Assembly: GCF_002795865.1 (NCBI RefSeq)
Contig: NZ_CP024920.1
Coordinates: 2,878,674 to 2,942,673, forward strand
Direction of reading: 5' to 3'
Length of the DNA stretch: 64,000 nt
Source of the DNA: Qipengyuania seohaensis
GTDB lineage: Bacteria; Pseudomonadota; Alphaproteobacteria; Sphingomonadales; Sphingomonadaceae
This document shows, one piece after another, positions 39,004 through 47,742 of the stretch (the first letter of the stretch is position 1; each line of letters begins with the position of its first letter). Below the pieces are notes generated by a model. That model was not told where the DNA came from. It searched no databases and saw only the letters and a program-made list of their open reading frames with translations. Made by a program: the position numbers and the translations under genes.

Positions 39004-39645
39004 TCACTTCGCGGGCTGGAACTGACCCGTTTCCTCGTCGCGTACATAGAGAACGCCTTCCGCGATTGAGAAGAAAGCGCCACGAAGCTTGAGCGAACCA
39101 TCGGCCTCGCGCTTGCGAACGCAGGCGAAGGTCCGCAAATTTGCGAGACTGACGCCAACCGCCGCAAGTTCCATTGCGCGTTCGGCTTCCCCTCCTTCAG
39201 TGCCGTGCTTGGCCACAACCTCATCCCGCGCATCATCTAGCAGGCCAACCCAGTTCGCGATGAACCCGCCTTCGCCCGGAGCATTCCCATAAAGGTCGCG
39301 GGACAGCGCAGCCTGGCAGCCACCGCACATACCGTGGCCCATTACCACAATCTGGCGAACCTTGAGAAAATTGACCGCAAATTCCAGAGCGGCCGAAACC
39401 CCGTGCTGGCCGGCAGATTCTTCGTAGGGCGGAACGAGCGCCGCAACATTGCGCACGACGAAAATCTCGCCCGGATCGACATCGAATATCTGTGCAGGGT
39501 CCACACGGCTGTCGGAACAGCCAATAATCATGAGCTTCGGGCTCTGCCCCTCGGCCACGAGCTTGTCATACCGTTCCCTCTGCTCGGGATAACCGTCGGC
39601 GCGGAAGCGATGATAACCGCGCAGTAGTTCGGTAAACTCGGGCAT
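39004..39645 (-). CDS. Beta-class carbonic anhydrase
   Basis: Interconverts CO2 and bicarbonate. 213 residues with the zinc ligands and partners Cys-x-Asp-Arg in LMIIGCSDSRVDP and His/Cys in GHGMCGGCQAAL. The start MPEFTELLRGYHRF (ATG 39645) overlaps the preceding stop by one base (TGATG), the usual sign of coupled translation. It forms an operon with the PII-like protein and the SbtA-like permease. Confidence 0.95.
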   Translation of the reverse strand: MPEFTELLRGYHRFRADGYPEQRERYDKLVAEGQSPKLMIIGCSDSRVDPAQIFDVDPGEIFVVRNVAALVPPYEESAGQHGVSAALEFAVNFLKVRQIVVMGHGMCGGCQAALSRDLYGNAPGEGGFIANWVGLLDDARDEVVAKHGTEGGEAERAMELAAVGVSLANLRTFACVRKREADGSLKLRGAFFSIAEGVLYVRDEETGQFQPAK

Positions 39646-39953
39646 CAGAAACGCTCCCCGCGGATTACCTCTACGTCCCACATCGACAGTAACAGCCCAT
39701 GACTGGTCAGGATCGGCGCGATGTCCTCTGCCAGGGCCATCGCCTTGTCCTGGGGAGCAATCGTCAGGATCAGCACCTTGTCCGTGCCCATCACGCGTTC
39801 CTCGCGCCAGCGGCCTTCGCGGCCCTTGCCGGACTGAACAGGCGTCACCGTCCACCCGGTAATGCCGGCACGGTCGATGGCGTCGGTAACGCGGCGCTGG
39901 AGCGCCGTGTCGGTCAAAATCTCGATGCGTTTCCTGATGACGGTTTCGATCAT
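39645..39953 (-). CDS. PII-like protein (SbtB-type)
   Basis: 102 residues in a ferredoxin-like fold typical of GlnB/PII. The N-terminal strand and helix (ETVIRKRIEILTDTALQRRVTDAID), a T-loop-like stretch (VQSGKGREGRWREERVMG) and a C-terminal strand (LLSMWDVEVIRG) are visible. It is best compared with SbtB, the regulator of bicarbonate transporters, because SbtA lies ten bases upstream and carbonic anhydrase overlaps downstream. The canonical Tyr51 uridylylation site of GlnB is not seen. Confidence 0.8.
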   Translation of the reverse strand: MIETVIRKRIEILTDTALQRRVTDAIDRAGITGWTVTPVQSGKGREGRWREERVMGTDKVLILTIAPQDKAMALAEDIAPILTSHGLLLSMWDVEVIRGERF

Positions 39954-39963
39954 ATCAATTCCC

Positions 39964-40944
39964 TCAGGCGACAGCCAGACGGCTCGCCAGAGCGCCAATC
40001 AAGCCGATATTGATTAGGATGTTGAACGGGAAGGTCACACTCAACGACATGGTGAGGTAGATGCCTGCATCGGCCTGGGGCAGGGCGAGGCGCATGGCTG
40101 CTGGCACGGCGATGTAGCTGGCACTGGCGCACAGGACGCCAAGTGCGGCTGCAGAGCCGACGTCGAGGCCGATTGCACTACCCAGGATCGTTCCGAGCGC
40201 TCCATTCACGAGGGGCAGGATTATCGCCACGAGAGCGAGGCGGACTGTCATCGCCCGCGCATCCATCAGACGCCGCGCCGCGATCAGACCCATGTCGAGG
40301 AGGAACAGGCACAGGACACCCTTGAAACCTGCCTGGAAGAACGGCTCGACATCTGCAAATCCGCTGGCGCCGGAAATCATGCCGATAGCGAATGCTCCAA
40401 GAAGGAGCACCACCGATGCATTGAAAAACACCTCATGCAGCAGTTCGCCTGTGCCCTGATCGTTCTTCGCATCCTTCTTGTCGATCGCCTTGCGAGCGAG
40501 CAACAGGCCGGTGAGGATCGCGGGAGTCTCCATTGCGGCCATTACCGCGACCATGAAACCGCCCGGCGGGATGCCGCGTAGTTCGTAGACTTCGACGGCG
40601 GTCACGAATGTCACCACGCTGACCGACCCGTAATGGGCCGCCACTGCGCCGGAATTGAGCGTATCGAGTTTTGCAAATCCCTTGAGGACTGCAAAAGCGA
40701 ACAATGGGATGAGAAAGCTTGCGCCAATACCGGCTAGCAGGGCCAAGGCGACCGTCGTGTCGACACCGCTTTCCGAAACGGCGACCCCGCCTTTGAGGCC
40801 GATCGCCGCCATAAGGTAAAGCGACATCCCCTTGGCGAGAGCTTCCGGAACCGCAAGTTCGGACCGCGCAAAGGCCGCAAGCATGCCCAGCACGAAGAAC
40901 AGGATCACGGGTGATGTGAAGGTCTCTAGTGTTGCAGCATCCAT
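39964..40944 (-). CDS. SbtA-like sodium-dependent bicarbonate permease
   Basis: 326 residues with about ten membrane helices. The family features ILFFVLGMLAAFARSELAVPEAL, LYLMAAIGLKGGVAV, ALDTLNSGAVAAHYGSVS-like region and LCASASYIAVPAAMRLALP fit the SbtA bicarbonate transporter family. ATG 40944 is used. The PII-like and carbonic anhydrase genes follow within ten bases and by overlap, giving a bicarbonate-supply operon. It diverges from lipA. Confidence 0.9.
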   Translation of the reverse strand: MDAATLETFTSPVILFFVLGMLAAFARSELAVPEALAKGMSLYLMAAIGLKGGVAVSESGVDTTVALALLAGIGASFLIPLFAFAVLKGFAKLDTLNSGAVAAHYGSVSVVTFVTAVEVYELRGIPPGGFMVAVMAAMETPAILTGLLLARKAIDKKDAKNDQGTGELLHEVFFNASVVLLLGAFAIGMISGASGFADVEPFFQAGFKGVLCLFLLDMGLIAARRLMDARAMTVRLALVAIILPLVNGALGTILGSAIGLDVGSAAALGVLCASASYIAVPAAMRLALPQADAGIYLTMSLSVTFPFNILINIGLIGALASRLAVA

Positions 40945-41045
40945 ACGCGATTCAGTAGAATGCGCCGGATGCGACGGCAAGTAAGCAATGGGCAACATAT
41001 CCACGGGTTGCTTGGGAGGCTCGGCAAGCCTAGATGGGCGGCGCA

Positions 41046-41999
41046 ATGAACGACCTTTCTTCCGCTCCCGCTCCCGAAGACGAACGCCCGCGCAAGAAGC
41101 GCAAGCCGGACTGGATCCGGGTGAAGGCGCCCGTCAGCAAAGGTTATCAGGAAACGCGCAAGCTTATGCGCGACCTCAAGCTCAATACGGTTTGCGAAGA
41201 AGCGGCCTGTCCCAATATCGGGGAATGCTGGGACAAGAAGCACGCCACCGTCATGATCCTGGGCGATGTCTGCACGCGCGCCTGCGCCTTCTGTAATGTG
41301 AAGACCGGAATGCCGCGCCTCGTCGATCCGATGGAACCGGAGAATGTCGCAATCGCGGCTGGCCAGATGGGTTTGCAGCACATCGTTATCACCAGTGTCG
41401 ATCGTGACGACCTGCCCGATGGCGGTGCCGGTCAGTTCGTGAAGGTGATCAAGGCGCTGCGTCGCGAAACGCCGGACACGACCATCGAAATCCTCACGCC
41501 AGACTTCCGTGGCAAGATGCGCCCGGCAGTCGAAGCAATCTGCGAGGCGGGACCGGACGTTTACAACCACAACCTCGAAACCGTGCCGCGTCTCTATCCC
41601 ACGATCCGCCCTGGCGCGCGCTACTATGCCTCGCTGCGGTTGCTGGAAGAAGTGAAGTCGCACGATCCAATGATCTTCACTAAGTCGGGCATCATGCTCG
41701 GCCTTGGCGAGCAGCGCCTCGAAGTGCACCAGGTGATGGACGACATGCGCAGCGCGGACGTCGATTTCATTACCATGGGCCAGTACCTCCAGCCCACGCC
41801 TCGCCACGCCAATGTGGAAGATTTCGTCACACCAAAGGCTTTCGCAGCCTATGGTTCGATCGCGCGTGCAAAGGGGTTCCTTCAGGTGGCTTCGAGTCCG
41901 TTGACGCGGTCGAGCTATCACGCGGGCGACGATTTTGCGCAAATGCGGGCGGCTCGTGAAGCCAAGCTTGCGAAGGAGCAGGCGAGGGCGTCCGCCTGA
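41046..41999 (+). CDS. lipA: Lipoyl synthase
   Basis: Radical-SAM enzyme that inserts two sulfurs into octanoyl groups on lipoyl domains (for example those of PdhB here). 317 residues with the auxiliary cluster cysteines in [12 protein letters not shown] and the radical-SAM motif CxxxCxxC in [13 protein letters not shown], plus the [14 protein letters not shown] element. ATG 41046 (MNDLSSAPA) is taken; an in-frame ATG four codons upstream is possible. Confidence 0.97.
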   Translation: MNDLSSAPAPEDERPRKKRKPDWIRVKAPVSKGYQETRKLMRDLKLNTVCEEAACPNIGECWDKKHATVMILGDVCTRACAFCNVKTGMPRLVDPMEPENVAIAAGQMGLQHIVITSVDRDDLPDGGAGQFVKVIKALRRETPDTTIEILTPDFRGKMRPAVEAICEAGPDVYNHNLETVPRLYPTIRPGARYYASLRLLEEVKSHDPMIFTKSGIMLGLGEQRLEVHQVMDDMRSADVDFITMGQYLQPTPRHANVEDFVTPKAFAAYGSIARAKGFLQVASSPLTRSSYHAGDDFAQMRAAREAKLAKEQARASA

Positions 42000-42454
42000 T
42001 GCCAGGCATCACCGAGACCCGGCGGCTCCCCTATAGCTGCGAGCAGATGTTCGACCTGGTAGCCGATGTTGGCAACTACTCGAAGTTCCTGCCGTGGGTT
42101 GTGGCCACGCGGGTACGCAGCGACAGCGAGACCGAAATGGTCGCCGACATGCTCGTCGGCTTCAAGGCGATCCGCGAGAAATTCACGTCACGGGTAGTCA
42201 AGAGCCGACCGGACTTCATCGAAGTGTTCTACGTCGACGGTCCGCTCAAGGATCTCGACAACAAGTGGACCTTCCGCTGCCTGCCCGATGGCGGGTGCGA
42301 AATCGATTTCTGCGTCGATTTCAGCTTTCGCAATGCTGTTTTCGAAGCGCTGGCCGGCCAGTATTTCGACCGGGCTTTTCGCAAGATGGTCGAAGCCTTC
42401 GAGAAGCGGGCGGATGACCTCTACGGCCGCGAGAACGCCGCGGCGAACCTTTAA
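41999..42454 (+). CDS. COQ10/RatA-family START-domain protein
   Basis: 151 residues of the START/polyketide-cyclase fold. The start TRRLPYSCEQMFDLVADVGNYS and KFLPWV element match COQ10, which binds ubiquinone, and RatA, which has been described as a toxin that blocks ribosome subunit joining. In alphaproteobacteria the quinone role is more likely. One-base overlap with lipA shows coupling. It converges with pncC. Confidence 0.85.
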   Translation: MPGITETRRLPYSCEQMFDLVADVGNYSKFLPWVVATRVRSDSETEMVADMLVGFKAIREKFTSRVVKSRPDFIEVFYVDGPLKDLDNKWTFRCLPDGGCEIDFCVDFSFRNAVFEALAGQYFDRAFRKMVEAFEKRADDLYGRENAAANL

Positions 42455-42960
42455 GGCAGCAACAGATCAAGCGCGCAAAGGGTCGCTTCCTTGCGGATGT
42501 CGGCGCGCGACGTCGGTTCGAACCGCTTCAATTCGCCCTCGGGCTCGCCTTCTTGTCCGCGCACGACCTTGGCGAAAACCACTGTGCCGACCGGTTTGTG
42601 CTGGGTCCCGCCTCCGGGACCTGCAACGCCGCTGATGGCCACGGCGACATCGGCGTTGCTGCGCGCCAATGCTCCCTTGGCCATGGCCCATGCGCAGGCG
42701 ATCGAAACCGCTCCGAAAGTCTCGATGATATCGAGCGAGACGTCGAGCATCTCGATTTTCGATTCGTTCGAGTAGGTCACGAACCCGCGGTCCAGAACGG
42801 CAGAGGAGCCGGGAATTTCGGTCAGCGCTGCCGCAACAAGCCCGCCCGTGCAGCTTTCCGCCACCACGACCTTGCGTCCTGCGGCCGAATTCTCCTCGAT
42901 CACCCGCTTGGCGAGTTCGTCGATTTCTTCGGGGAGTAGGGCCTGGAGCGTCATGCTCAC
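42451..42960 (-). CDS. pncC: CinA C-terminal-type nicotinamide-nucleotide amidohydrolase
   Basis: Deamidates nicotinamide mononucleotide in the pyridine nucleotide salvage pathway. 169 residues: this is the CinA C-terminal domain on its own, with VVVAESCTGGLVAAALTEIPGSS, the YSNESKIEMLDV segment and AISGVAGPGGGTQHKPVGTV. Not fused to the N-terminal CinA domain. It lies eight bases after ispDF and is probably in the same transcript. Confidence 0.93.
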   Translation of the reverse strand: MSMTLQALLPEEIDELAKRVIEENSAAGRKVVVAESCTGGLVAAALTEIPGSSAVLDRGFVTYSNESKIEMLDVSLDIIETFGAVSIACAWAMAKGALARSNADVAVAISGVAGPGGGTQHKPVGTVVFAKVVRGQEGEPEGELKRFEPTSRADIRKEATLCALDLLLP

Positions 42961-42968
42961 CTCTTGAA

Positions 42969-44108
42969 CTAGTTGCGGATTACCGTTGCGATTGCCTGCG
43001 CAGCGATACCTTCGCCGCGACCGGTGAATCCCAGCCTTTCGGTGGTGGTCGCCTTCACCGATATGCTGTCGATGTCAACGCCCGCGAGGTCCGCGATCCG
43101 CGCTCTCATGGCAGCGCGATGGGGGCCGATCTTTGGCGCTTCGCAGATTATCGTCAGATCGATGTTGCCGATTCGATACCCGGCCTCGCCAACCAGCTTC
43201 ACGGCGTGGAGCAGGAACTTGTCACTGCTCGCACCTTTCCACTGCGGATCGCTCGGAGGAAAATGATCGCCGATATCGCCGCGTGCCACGGCACCGAGGA
43301 GCGCATCCACAATGGTATGGAGGGCAACGTCGGCATCGCTGTGGCCGGACAGGCCTTTCTCGTAGTCGATACGGATACCCCCGAGCCATAGCTCTTCACC
43401 TTGCACCAGTCGGTGCACGTCGAAACCCATGCCGGTTCTCACGTCGAGGGATGGGGTCACGAAGTCCTCCGCAAATGTCAGTTTCTTCAGTCGCTCGTCA
43501 CCTTCGACGAGGGTCACTTCTCCTCCGCATGCGCGAAGGACCTGCGCATCGTCGCCCGCATCGCTCGTGCCGGTCCAAGCCCTGTGAGCATTCCGGATTG
43601 CATCGAAGCGGAAAGCCTGCGGGGTCTGGACCCGCCGCAGGACATTACGATCCGCCGAACCGGACATCAGGCCGTCGGCCTCGATCGCAAGACTGTCGAC
43701 GACGGGCAGGGTCGGGATCGCGCCTTCGTGACTTCCCAGCGCTTCCAGCAGGCCAGCGATCACCGCACGCGGGACGTCCGGGCGCGCGGCATCGTGAATG
43801 AGGACGCTATTTGCAGACCCGATTGCTTCCAGCGCGTTCGCGACCGATTCCTGCCGGGTGCTGCCTCCTTCGACTAACAACACTTCCAGACCGGCCAAAG
43901 CCTCTCGTGCAAGCGCTTCACCGCCGGGCGGGATTGCAACGACCACCTGACTTGCACCTTCGCCGAGAAAAGCCTCGACCGAATGGCGCACGACAGGCTT
44001 GCCGCGCCACCTCGCAAACTGCTTAGGAAGGGGCTGGCCGGCACGAATGCCCTTGCCAGCAGCGACGACGATCGCGGCGAAGGTGGGGAGGGGGGGATGG
44101 TTTGCCAT
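42969..44108 (-). CDS. ispDF: Bifunctional IspD/IspF isoprenoid enzyme
   Basis: Two steps of the MEP pathway. Residues 1-220 are IspD (IVVAAGKGIRAG, LIHDAARPDV, RVQTPQAF), the CTP:MEP cytidylyltransferase; residues 225-379 are IspF (GMGFDVHRL, GHSDADVALHTIVDALLGA, FPPSDPQW), the cyclodiphosphate synthase. The fusion is common in alphaproteobacteria. ATG 44108 (MANHPPLPTF) is used; the in-frame stretch upstream is not conserved. It diverges from dusB. Confidence 0.97.
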   Translation of the reverse strand: MANHPPLPTFAAIVVAAGKGIRAGQPLPKQFARWRGKPVVRHSVEAFLGEGASQVVVAIPPGGEALAREALAGLEVLLVEGGSTRQESVANALEAIGSANSVLIHDAARPDVPRAVIAGLLEALGSHEGAIPTLPVVDSLAIEADGLMSGSADRNVLRRVQTPQAFRFDAIRNAHRAWTGTSDAGDDAQVLRACGGEVTLVEGDERLKKLTFAEDFVTPSLDVRTGMGFDVHRLVQGEELWLGGIRIDYEKGLSGHSDADVALHTIVDALLGAVARGDIGDHFPPSDPQWKGASSDKFLLHAVKLVGEAGYRIGNIDLTIICEAPKIGPHRAAMRARIADLAGVDIDSISVKATTTERLGFTGRGEGIAAQAIATVIRN

Positions 44109-44187
44109 CGCCTTGCCCGCTAGCCGCTTGCCGTTTTCGCTGCAACGCACTATGTGCCTGCCCAATTATTAGGCACACGCACAACTC

Positions 44188-45207
44188 ATGAGCGCACATC
44201 CCAAACCGCCCGTACCACCGAGACCGATCGACATCGGCCGCGTCCGGATCGACACGCCTGTCGTTCTGGCCCCGATGACGGGCGTCACGGACCTGCCTTT
44301 CCGCAAGATGGTGCGGCGGTATGGTTCGGGCCTCAACGTGACCGAAATGATCGCGAGCGAGGCGGCGATCCGCGAAACACGGCAGTCCGTTCAGAAGGCC
44401 GCCTGGGACCCGACCGAAGAGCCTGTTTCGATGCAGCTGGTGGGCTGCGATCCAGGCAGCATGGCCGAGGCAGCCAAGCTCCAGGAGGGCAATGGCGCCG
44501 AGATTATCGACATCAATTTCGGCTGTCCCGTTCGCAAGGTCGTGGGGCAACTCGCGGGATCAGCCCTGATGCGTGAAGTCGGGCTTGCGACCAAGCTGAT
44601 GGAAGCCACCGTCGAGGCGGTGAACGTGCCCGTAACCGTGAAGATGCGCATGGGTTGGGATCACAGCGATCTCAACGCACCTGAGTTGGCCCATATCGCA
44701 GAGGATCTCGGCGTGAAGATGGTCACCGTCCATGGCCGCACGCGCAACCAGATGTATAAGGGCAGTGCAGACTGGGCCTTCGTGCGCAAGGTCAAGGATG
44801 CGGTCTCCATTCCCGTCATCGTGAATGGCGACATCTGCACGGTCGACGATGCCGCCAAGGCCCTCGACCAGTCAGGTGCCGATGGATTGATGATCGGCCG
44901 CGGGGCCTATGGTAAGCCCTGGCTGCTATCTCAGGTCATGCACTGGTGGCGCACCGGCGAGACGCTCGAAAGTCCGTCCTTCAATGAGCAGTATGAAGTC
45001 GTGGTCGAGCATTACAATGATATGCTGGAACTCTACGGCGAAGACGTGGGCGTGAAGATCGCGCGCAAGCACCTTGGCTGGTATACGAAAGGGATGCACG
45101 GCTCTGCCGAGTTCCGCAATCGCGTGAACTTCATCGATCAAGCCCCTGTCGTACTTGACGAACTTGAGCGTTTCTACGAACCGTTTCTCAAACGGCGAGC
45201 AGCGTGA
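44188..45207 (+). CDS. dusB: tRNA-dihydrouridine synthase (DusB type)
   Basis: Flavin enzyme that reduces uridine in the tRNA D-loop. 339 residues with [15 protein letters not shown], the catalytic Cys in [10 protein letters not shown], and [15 protein letters not shown]. It overlaps ntrB by four bases, the dusB-ntrB-ntrC order found across alphaproteobacteria, similar to dusB-fis in enterobacteria. Confidence 0.95.
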   Translation: MSAHPKPPVPPRPIDIGRVRIDTPVVLAPMTGVTDLPFRKMVRRYGSGLNVTEMIASEAAIRETRQSVQKAAWDPTEEPVSMQLVGCDPGSMAEAAKLQEGNGAEIIDINFGCPVRKVVGQLAGSALMREVGLATKLMEATVEAVNVPVTVKMRMGWDHSDLNAPELAHIAEDLGVKMVTVHGRTRNQMYKGSADWAFVRKVKDAVSIPVIVNGDICTVDDAAKALDQSGADGLMIGRGAYGKPWLLSQVMHWWRTGETLESPSFNEQYEVVVEHYNDMLELYGEDVGVKIARKHLGWYTKGMHGSAEFRNRVNFIDQAPVVLDELERFYEPFLKRRAA

Positions 45208-46265
45208 GCGAAGCGCCCTCGGCGTCGGTACAGCTTGCAGGAATGGTCTTTGCCGTCCTGCTGGTCGATCCGGAAGGGCTCGTGCATGAAGCCAACCCGC
45301 CCGCAGAAGAATTGCTAGGAAGGAGCGCGCGGCGGATCATCGGCTGCAGGCTTCTCGAGCTCATGAGCATCGCTCCCGAGCGGGTTGAAAAGTCGCTCCT
45401 CGAAACTGACACACAGCTGATCGCGCGCGGCCTGACGGTTAGCGCAGCGGGTCGCGACCATCTCGTCAATCTAAGTTGTTCGCCTTTGCACGCCCATCCG
45501 GGATGGCGTGTCATCACCGTTTCCGAAGCAGGGCAGGGCGGAAACGAGAACGATGACGAGGACCGCACCGAACTACGCGCACCGGCAGTCCTTGCTCACG
45601 AAATCAAGAACCCCCTTTCGGCCATTCGCGGGGCGAGCCAGATTTTGGCGAAGCGCGCCAGCGAGCGGGACAAGCCGCTTGCCACGATGATCGAAGGCGA
45701 GGTTGCGCGCATAGCCAACCTGATCGACCGGATGCAGCAGTTGGGCAGTTCCAACCCGGTCGAGACCGGTCCCTGCAATCTCCACGAAGCAATTCGCGGG
45801 GCAATGGCCACCGTCAGGGCGGGCCGCGAAAACGCCTGCGAACTGGTCGAAGAATTCGATCCTTCCCTGCCGCAGGTCGAGGCGGATCGCGGCGCGCTTG
45901 AACAGGTCTTGATAAACCTGCTCGCCAACGCCTGCGATGCCAGCATGGGGGTGGAGGATGCCCGCGTCGTCGTGCGTACACGCTTCGTTAGCGGACTGGT
46001 CTTTTCCGCCATCCGTCTTGGCAAGCCTGTTCGCCTGCCGGTCGAGATAACCGTAACCGACATGGGGCGGGGCGTGCCGCCTGAATTGCGGGAGCAGATT
46101 TTCGAACCCTTCGTATCCGGCAAGTCGCAGGGGCAGGGCCTTGGCCTGGCCTTGGTGCGCAAGCTCCTGCGCGACATGGGCGGAAGGGTCGCGCATGAAC
46201 GGGATGAGCGCGCAGGCCTCACCCACTTTCGCATAAACCTGCCCGTTGCGCAGAAGGATGACTGA
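45204..46265 (+). CDS. ntrB: Nitrogen regulation sensor histidine kinase NtrB
   Basis: 353 residues. A short PAS domain ([21 protein letters not shown]) is followed by the dimerisation/phosphotransfer helix with His132 ([19 protein letters not shown]) and an ATP domain with [20 protein letters not shown] and [13 protein letters not shown]. No membrane helices, so cytosolic, and probably controlled by PII. It phosphorylates NtrC, whose gene starts three bases downstream. Confidence 0.95.
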   Translation: MSEAPSASVQLAGMVFAVLLVDPEGLVHEANPPAEELLGRSARRIIGCRLLELMSIAPERVEKSLLETDTQLIARGLTVSAAGRDHLVNLSCSPLHAHPGWRVITVSEAGQGGNENDDEDRTELRAPAVLAHEIKNPLSAIRGASQILAKRASERDKPLATMIEGEVARIANLIDRMQQLGSSNPVETGPCNLHEAIRGAMATVRAGRENACELVEEFDPSLPQVEADRGALEQVLINLLANACDASMGVEDARVVVRTRFVSGLVFSAIRLGKPVRLPVEITVTDMGRGVPPELREQIFEPFVSGKSQGQGLGLALVRKLLRDMGGRVAHERDERAGLTHFRINLPVAQKDD

Positions 46266-46268
46266 TCG

Positions 46269-47681
46269 ATGACGAACCGCGTTCTCCTAGTTGAAGACGA
46301 TCGCGCAATCGCCACCGTCATTACAGAAGCGTTGCGCGACGAAGGCTTCGACGTCACGGCGTGCAGCACCGTAGGCAAGCGTGACGCCTTGCTTGCAGGT
46401 CACACCTTTGACGTCATGCTTACTGACGTCATGCTGGAAGACGGGGATGGCCTGGCGTCTATAGCAAATGTCCATGAAGCAGCGCCCGACATGCCGGTCA
46501 TCGTGCTGTCCGCCCAGAATACGCTCGATACCGCCGTAAGGGCGAGCGATAGCCGTGCCTTCGAATATTTCCCCAAGCCTTTCGACCTCGATGAATTGAC
46601 CCACGCCGTTCGTCAGGCCACGAAACGATCGGCACAAAGCGCGGACAGTCTCGAGGGCGAGGGCGAGGGCTCGCTACCGCTCATCGGGCGAAGCAAGGCG
46701 ATGCAGGACGTCTACCGGATGATCACGCGCGTCCTGCGCAACGACCTCTCGGTCCTCGTCACCGGTGAGAGCGGTACCGGCAAGGAACTGGTGGCAGAGG
46801 CGATCCATGAACTGGGTTCGCGCCGCACTGGCCCCTTTATTGCTGTAAACATGGCCGCGATCCCGCACGACCTTCTGGAGAGCGAGTTATTCGGGCACGA
46901 GCGCGGTGCTTTCACAGGGGCAGTATCGCAGCAGATCGGAAAGTTCGAGCAGGCCAACGGAGGCACGCTTTTCCTCGACGAGATTGGGGATATGCCTGCC
47001 GAAGCGCAGACCCGGCTCCTCAGGGCGCTGCAGTCCGGAAAGATTCGCCGCGTCGGCGGACGCCAGGAGATCGGGGTCGACGTGCGGATTATCGCTGCGA
47101 CGAACAAGGATCTCGGCCCGATGATCGCCAGCGGCTCGTTCCGCGAGGATCTCTACTATCGCCTCAACGTAGTCCCGATCCATCTTCCGCCCTTGCGGGA
47201 ACGGCGCGAGGACGTGGGCGCGCTGGTAAAGCATTTCTTGGGGCAGGCGGTTGCGGAAGGCCTGCCGAACCACGGCATTTCCGATGGTGCTATCAAGCGG
47301 TTGGAAGCCCAGCGGTGGAAAGGCAATGTGCGTGAATTGCGCAATGTCGTTTTCCGCCTGGCGCTGACCGCGCGCGAAGACGTGATCGACGCTGAAACGG
47401 TCGACGATGCTCTTCCAGCGATCGAGGAGACATCACGAGGCGCCGCGACGCCATTCGATACTGCGTTGCAGATGTGGTTGTCCGCGCAAGCCAGCGTCCC
47501 CGGCACGCTCTATCACAGTGCGCTAGCCGCCTTCGAAAAGCCCCTGTTCGAGCATGCGTTGCAGGAAACGGAGGGCAACCAGCTGCGCGCTGCACAGCTA
47601 TTGGGCATAAATCGCAACACCCTTCGGAAGCGGTTAAGCGACCTCGAAATAGAGCCTGAGCGATACGTCCGACGACGTTGA
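46269..47681 (+). CDS. ntrC: Nitrogen regulation response regulator NtrC
   Basis: 470 residues in three domains: receiver (phosphorylated Asp53 in LTDVML), AAA+ with Walker A GESGTGKE (166-173) and the sigma-54 contact GAFTGA (213-218), and a Fis-type helix-turn-helix at the end (AAQLLGINRNTLRKRL). It activates sigma-54 promoters for nitrogen assimilation. ntrY begins about 60 bases later. Confidence 0.97.
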   Translation: MTNRVLLVEDDRAIATVITEALRDEGFDVTACSTVGKRDALLAGHTFDVMLTDVMLEDGDGLASIANVHEAAPDMPVIVLSAQNTLDTAVRASDSRAFEYFPKPFDLDELTHAVRQATKRSAQSADSLEGEGEGSLPLIGRSKAMQDVYRMITRVLRNDLSVLVTGESGTGKELVAEAIHELGSRRTGPFIAVNMAAIPHDLLESELFGHERGAFTGAVSQQIGKFEQANGGTLFLDEIGDMPAEAQTRLLRALQSGKIRRVGGRQEIGVDVRIIAATNKDLGPMIASGSFREDLYYRLNVVPIHLPPLRERREDVGALVKHFLGQAVAEGLPNHGISDGAIKRLEAQRWKGNVRELRNVVFRLALTAREDVIDAETVDDALPAIEETSRGAATPFDTALQMWLSAQASVPGTLYHSALAAFEKPLFEHALQETEGNQLRAAQLLGINRNTLRKRLSDLEIEPERYVRRR

Positions 47682-47742
47682 TGTTCATTTCGTCGTTTTT
47701 CGTCTTGCATATCTGCAACAGAGGTGTCGTAAACTAGCCACG

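Noticed and set aside
41999..42454. Calling the COQ10/RatA gene a toxin
   Set aside because: No antitoxin neighbour (RatB-type) is present and it is coupled to lipA; a quinone-related role fits better.
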